Assembly: GCA_041658785.1 (NCBI GenBank)
Contig: JBAZZL010000028.1
Location: forward strand, 1 to 15,276
DNA: 15,276 nucleotides
Origin: JAHJGG01 sp041658785
Lineage (GTDB): Bacteria > Patescibacteriota > Patescibacteriia > Magasanikbacterales > UBA922
Direction of reading: 5' to 3'
In this document: in pieces, positions 12,054-15,276 of the stretch
Position numbering within the stretch: the stretch's first letter is position 1
How the letters are laid out: the number at the start of each line of letters is the position of its first letter
The notes under the pieces: model-generated
Databases searched by the model: none
Told to the model about the DNA's origin: nothing
What the model saw: the letters and a program-made list of their open reading frames with translations, nothing else
Program-made: the position numbers and the translations under genes

Positions 12054-13252
12054 ACTTTTATCAACCGGCGATAAACCACCAATAAACTCCGCAGATATTT
12101 TTTCGGATCGTTCTGCTCCGCCACCGTCTCTCTCAGGTCTAAGCCAATTTTTTTCCTTTGGGTAAACGGCGCCTGAAACCAGCGGGATATCTTTTCACTC
12201 AATTCCTTCGCGTCTCCGGCTTTGAACAACAATTCCCGCGGCAGGAGCTCGCTCATCCCGCCGATATCACTGCCCAGCGCCACCTTGCCCATCGCCTTTG
12301 CTTCTAATATTGATAAAGGACAATTTTCATACCAGACAGACGGAACAACAATAATCCTCGCGCCATCAATGGACTGGGCCAACTTTTTCCCTGTCTGGAA
12401 TCCCTCCACACTGACATTCTTCAATCTGAAATCTGCAATCTTAAATCTTAAATCTTTTTCCATCGGTCCTTCTCCGACAATTTTATACAAAATCTCCGGC
12501 GTGTTTTTCGCCGCTTGCAACAAAACTTCCAGCCCCTTTTCTCGGCTTAAACGTCCAAAAAATCCCACGTATTCCCCGTCAACTTTGGCGCGGTCGTAAA
12601 GAGCCAAATCAATCGGATTGGGAATAACCGTAATCTGGCCGGCCGAAAAACCATAATTTATAAACTTATTTTTCAAAAACTCGCTCGGGCTGATATACTT
12701 GCCAATTACCTCTCTATAACCTTTCCATTCAGTAAAATAAGCTCCAATTGCAGCGAATATACTCTCGCCCAAATTCTCCAGGCAATTGTTTAATATACAC
12801 TTATAATAACTGCCCAAGCAAGATTCCTCGTCAATCCGTCCATGATGATAAAGATTATAATTTGGACAAATCAGCTGATAATCATGCAAGGTCATGACAG
12901 CAGGAATTTTTTTTTCCTTAATAACATCAAACAGTGAAAAAGATAATTGGTGATAGATATTATGAAAATGAACGATGTCCGGTTGAAACTCCTCAATTAA
13001 CTTTTTGAAATTATCCCGCGCCTGCCGATTGTAAATGCTCTTTAGCGCCGCTCGCGCTCTCTTAATCCCCTTGATGCTCTGATAATCAACAAAATCAATA
13101 AAATATCTGTTTGACAGTTCATTGCGCGGATGGTTCATGCCAAAAATTTCCACTTGATGCCCGCTATCCTCCAACATTTGTTTGGTAGCAAAAACAACCC
13201 GTTCCGCCCCCCCGCGCAAATACCAAAATTTGTTTACTAGCAACACTTTCAT
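12050..13252 (-). CDS. GT4-family glycosyltransferase with Cys-rich insert
   Basis: 400-residue GT-B retaining glycosyltransferase. N-terminus MKVLLVNKFWYLRGGAERVV gives the Gly14-Gly15 acceptor loop; PDIVHFHNIYHQLS and AVMTLHDYQLICPNY are family landmarks. A four-cysteine insert (Cys129, Cys145, Cys152, Cys157) is typical of this GT4 branch and may bind a metal. Donor domain: YVGFFGRLSREKGLEVLL with Arg234 and Lys239, and E-X7-E as Glu309-NCPLSIL-Glu317. Residues about 267-279 (DLRFKIADFRLKN) are encoded by a heptamer array embedded in the gene (12422-12456), located in a loop before the VSVEGFQTG strand. The stop overlaps the start of the secreted glycosidase (ATGA). The upstream radical SAM fusion gene is 87 nt away on the same strand, so one operon is likely. 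Confidence 0.88.
   Translation of the reverse strand: MKVLLVNKFWYLRGGAERVVFATKQMLEDSGHQVEIFGMNHPRNELSNRYFIDFVDYQSIKGIKRARAALKSIYNRQARDNFKKLIEEFQPDIVHFHNIYHQLSFSLFDVIKEKKIPAVMTLHDYQLICPNYNLYHHGRIDEESCLGSYYKCILNNCLENLGESIFAAIGAYFTEWKGYREVIGKYISPSEFLKNKFINYGFSAGQITVIPNPIDLALYDRAKVDGEYVGFFGRLSREKGLEVLLQAAKNTPEILYKIVGEGPMEKDLRFKIADFRLKNVSVEGFQTGKKLAQSIDGARIIVVPSVWYENCPLSILEAKAMGKVALGSDIGGMSELLPRELLFKAGDAKELSEKISRWFQAPFTQRKKIGLDLRETVAEQNDPKKYLRSLLVVYRRLIKV
12422..12456. repeat. Heptamer array inside the GT4 coding sequence
   Basis: Five consecutive heptamers: CAATCTG, AAATCTG, CAATCTT, AAATCTT, AAATCTT. Translated in the GT4 frame (minus strand) they give most of LRFKIADFRLKN. Length 35 is not a multiple of 3, so neighbouring bases must compensate to keep the frame. 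Confidence 0.75.
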
Positions 13253-13261
13253 ATTATTTCT

Positions 13262-13341
13262 TATTTCTCTATTTCAATTTATTTCCACATTATTTCTCTA
13301 TTTGTTTATTTCCAATTTCCAATTTCCAATTTCTAATTTCT
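13262..13341. repeat. Heptamer array I (AATTTCC / AATTTCT) between radical SAM fusion and GT4
   Basis: Four phased heptamers at 13314-13341 with the same word as arrays D and F, preceded by less regular TATTTC-rich words from 13262. The stop codon of the upstream fusion gene (13340-13342) overlaps the last heptamer. No terminator or clear promoter is visible in this gap. Confidence 0.7.
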
Positions 13342-15276
13342 ATTTCAATTTATTTTTCAATACCCACCATCCTACTCTAAACGGATGTCTTCTAATCGCC
13401 GTGCGCGCCGTGCAAATCATCCACACCGGCCGATTCTCTTTCCTAACCTTTTCCCGAACTTCATCCGCCTGTTTGCTAAACCATAAATCGGACCAATTAA
13501 CAATTTCTTTAATATCACCCATCGGATAATTATGCACCACCGAGGGAAAAACGATGCCGCTTGGATCTAAATAAAAAAACTGACTGCCCGCGTCATTGGC
13601 TAACAATTGTTCTTTTTTAACAGCAAACTGAAACAGTCCATAAGTAAAATACGCCCGCGCCCAATTCTTCGGCTTCCATGATTTCAATTCTTGTTTAATT
13701 ACATATTCATATTCCTGTTTCAACTTATTTTGATCAGGATTGGTATTTATCTGTTTGCCGCCAAAATAATGTTCCGAGCTTTGGGCCAGAGCATGAGTAA
13801 ACTGGACTCCCCTTTCGCGCGCCTCATTGTAAACCAGGCTAAAGTGTTCCACATTCTGCGGCAAAACAGTAAAAGCAAAACGCAGATTTTTCATTCCCAA
13901 TTTTTGCAGGCACTCTAAGGTGTTGATAGCTTTTTCATAAGCATTGAGAACGCCGCGAACCTGTTCATGCATTTTGCCTATACCGTCAATTGAAATCGCT
14001 ATCCCAATATCCGGTTTGATTCTTAAAATCTCTTTCATTTTTTGTTCAATCAAAGCGGAGGCAAAACCGTTCGTAGAGATAACCAGGCGCGCTTTCGGAC
14101 AGGTTTCCGTTAAAACTTTTACAATTTTAACAATTTCCGGATGCAAAAATGGCTCGCCCCCGGAAATATTAATATCGCGCAAAGTCGGCGGCAGCTTGCG
14201 GTATTCGTTTGGATCTATCTGCGGCGGATTGGCAATCTGCCAGATATCGCACATCACGCATTTGGAATTACAAGCATAGGTAATCCCCAGCACACAGTCG
14301 GTTGGCATCGCGTTCGATGTCATTCCGAGCGGAGTCCCGATTCGCATCGGGACGGAGCCGAGGAATCCCTTTCTTATTGACAGCCATTTATTGACAAAGC
14401 GTATCCGTCCCGACTTAGTCGGGACTTCGTTTCGTTCCGCTCGGAATGACATTGACGCCAACTCATACCACTTTTCATAAGCCGCTGTCATCTTATCAGC
14501 CCCAAAATTTTCTTTAGCATATTCTTTTGCCTTCTTTCCCATAATTAGCAATATCTCCGGTTCCTCAAAGACACCCCGAAGCGCTTCTACCAGCGCTCCA
14601 ACATTCTCCGGCGGAACTAAAATTCCATGCTCGCTGTCTTTAACAACTTCCGGAATTCCTCCCACCAGGCTGCCTATCACCGGCCGCCCGGCCGCCATCG
14701 CTTCCATGCCGACAATGCCCAATCCCTCCCAGCGGGAAGGTAAAAGCAATATCTGATGATCGCGAAACAAAGAGGCGACATCGGCAATTGGCTGGCGGAA
14801 CGTTATCTTTTTTTCCAGACCAAGCGAACAAGCCAATTTTCTCAACTTTTTTTCTTCTTCCCCGCGGCCGACACAGCTAAGCCGCCAAGGAAAATCTGGT
14901 ATTTGCGCCAGCGCCTTAAACGCGATATCATGCCCCTTTTGCCGAGTAAACCGGCCAAGGATAAGCAGGCGGAAAGGCGGCGCTATTAGAGGAGGAACAT
15001 TCAAAAAACGAGCCAAGTCAATACCGTACGGAATGATCGTAATCAAATCTTTTTTAATCTTGTACGTCTTCTCCATGAACAAGGCAACCGCCGCCGAAGG
15101 GGCGGCGTAAGCCAAAGACAAGCGCGCCAGCCGGCGTTTGATCGCATGCCGCCAAAATGATTCTCCCAAATTAGTATTATGCTCAGTCGCGACCGCTGGA
15201 ATCCCTGCCATGCTGGCCGCCATCCGCCCCCATACGTCTCCGCCAAACAAATGCGTGTGGACTATGTCCGGTTTTT
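13340..15276 (-). CDS. GT4 glycosyltransferase fused in frame to a radical SAM enzyme through a translated mobile repeat (5' end outside window)
   Basis: One open frame covers two enzymes. The first part (15276 to about 14453) is a GT4 glycosyltransferase whose N-terminal acceptor region is cut by the window edge; it opens with KPDIVHTHLFGGDVWGR, has LLILGRFTRQKGHDIAF (Arg and Lys of the donor site) and E-X7-E as EGLGIVGME, and reaches its natural end near AAYEKWYELAS. The last part (14308 to 13340, 322 residues from MPTDCVLGITYACNSK) is a radical SAM enzyme: Cx3Cx2C as CNSKCVMC for the 4Fe-4S cluster, ISGGEP for SAM binding, and a C-terminal WMICTARTAIRRHP. About 48 linker residues (MSFRAERNEVPTK...GTPLGMTSNA) are mostly the translation of a palindromic element at 14317-14452. 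An internal ATG at 14308 could restart translation, so two separate proteins remain possible. Radical SAM substrate unknown. Confidence 0.8.
   Translation of the reverse strand, partial: KPDIVHTHLFGGDVWGRMAASMAGIPAVATEHNTNLGESFWRHAIKRRLARLSLAYAAPSAAVALFMEKTYKIKKDLITIIPYGIDLARFLNVPPLIAPPFRLLILGRFTRQKGHDIAFKALAQIPDFPWRLSCVGRGEEEKKLRKLACSLGLEKKITFRQPIADVASLFRDHQILLLPSRWEGLGIVGMEAMAAGRPVIGSLVGGIPEVVKDSEHGILVPPENVGALVEALRGVFEEPEILLIMGKKAKEYAKENFGADKMTAAYEKWYELASMSFRAERNEVPTKSGRIRFVNKWLSIRKGFLGSVPMRIGTPLGMTSNAMPTDCVLGITYACNSKCVMCDIWQIANPPQIDPNEYRKLPPTLRDINISGGEPFLHPEIVKIVKVLTETCPKARLVISTNGFASALIEQKMKEILRIKPDIGIAISIDGIGKMHEQVRGVLNAYEKAINTLECLQKLGMKNLRFAFTVLPQNVEHFSLVYNEARERGVQFTHALAQSSEHYFGGKQINTNPDQNKLKQEYEYVIKQELKSWKPKNWARAYFTYGLFQFAVKKEQLLANDAGSQFFYLDPSGIVFPSVVHNYPMGDIKEIVNWSDLWFSKQADEVREKVRKENRPVWMICTARTAIRRHPFRVGWWVLKNKLK
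14334..14353. repeat. GC-rich hairpin nested in the left arm of the MITE
   Basis: GTCCCGATTCGCATCGGGAC, perfect 8-bp stem. It is flanked by GGA on both sides (14331-14333 as CGGA, and GGA at 14354-14356 as part of CGGAGCC); removing it with one GGA restores the usual GAGCGGAGCCGAGG form of the repeat. Confidence 0.7.
14407..14425. repeat. GC-rich hairpin nested in the right arm of the MITE
   Basis: GTCCCGAC-TTA-GTCGGGAC, perfect 8-bp stem with a 3-nt loop, of the same TCCCGA...TCGGGA type as 14334-14353 and 765-782. Confidence 0.7.

Larger units (their letters stand above)
14317..14452. mobile_element. 136-nt palindromic MITE/REP-like element inserted in frame
   Basis: Perfect 17-bp terminal inverted repeats: ATGTCATTCCGAGCGGA at 14317-14333 and its complement at 14436-14452. 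No transposase inside; no obvious target-site duplication. The element starts with the GTCATTCCGAGCG...GAGGAATCCC motif, a widespread bacterial dispersed repeat. It has an open frame on the minus strand, so it fuses the flanking genes. Two smaller hairpins are nested within it. Confidence 0.85.

Noticed and set aside
13182..13529. Plus-strand frame across array I
   Set aside because: Antisense to two well-supported genes and rich in translated AATTTCC repeats.

Overview
The window looks like a chromosomal stretch from an uncultured bacterium, most likely of the Patescibacteria/CPR (Parcubacteria-like) radiation. Reasons: short single-copy genes; three glycosyltransferases of the GT4 family plus a MurG/MGDG-synthase-like one; a membrane-anchored surface protein; a small URI-type GIY-YIG protein; tRNA genes with no encoded CCA; almost no Shine-Dalgarno sequences; and several promoters whose start point falls on or next to the ATG. 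UGA is used as an ordinary stop codon (genes ending at 9176, 10053 and 12050), which argues against the UGA-glycine CPR lineages (Gracilibacteria, Absconditabacteria). The lineage is an inference; no rRNA or marker gene is present.

Layout. 1-675 (-): 5' part of an amino-acid permease. 723-1143 (-): a tRNA unit holding tRNA-Val(UAC), a GIY-YIG gene and a second tRNA-Val-like gene whose anticodon arm is disrupted by an 18-nt perfect hairpin. 1288-2331 (-): membrane-anchored clan-A glycoside hydrolase. 2498-3403 (-): EamA/DMT exporter. 3560-4924 (-): GT-B glycosyltransferase. 5028-5098 (-): tRNA-Trp. 5407-7281 (+): anchored repeat-rich surface protein. 7362-7700 (+): small coiled-coil protein. 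8019-9176 (+): GT4 glycosyltransferase. 9278-9887 (-): MntA/HepT toxin-antitoxin pair. 10053-13252 (-): GT4 glycosyltransferase translationally coupled to a secreted GHL15-like glycosidase with FG-GAP repeats. 13340-15276 (-): a GT4 glycosyltransferase fused in frame to a radical SAM enzyme through a translated palindromic mobile element; its 5' end lies outside the window.

The protein-coding theme is building and trimming of cell-surface glycans, with a lipid or sugar exporter and surface proteins around it.

The most striking feature is not a protein. Nearly every gene boundary carries a short-period repeat array with strict phasing (7-nt unit at most loci, 8- or 9-nt at two). Each locus has its own consensus word, and several flip orientation in the middle to give a large inverted repeat. 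The arrays often contain the stop codon or even encode the last residues of the gene, and one lies inside a glycosyltransferase gene. A second layer of small GC-rich hairpins (TCCCG...CGGGA) is inserted into these arrays, into a tRNA gene and into the larger palindromic element. Together they suggest an active, nested, hairpin-based repeat ecology in this genome.
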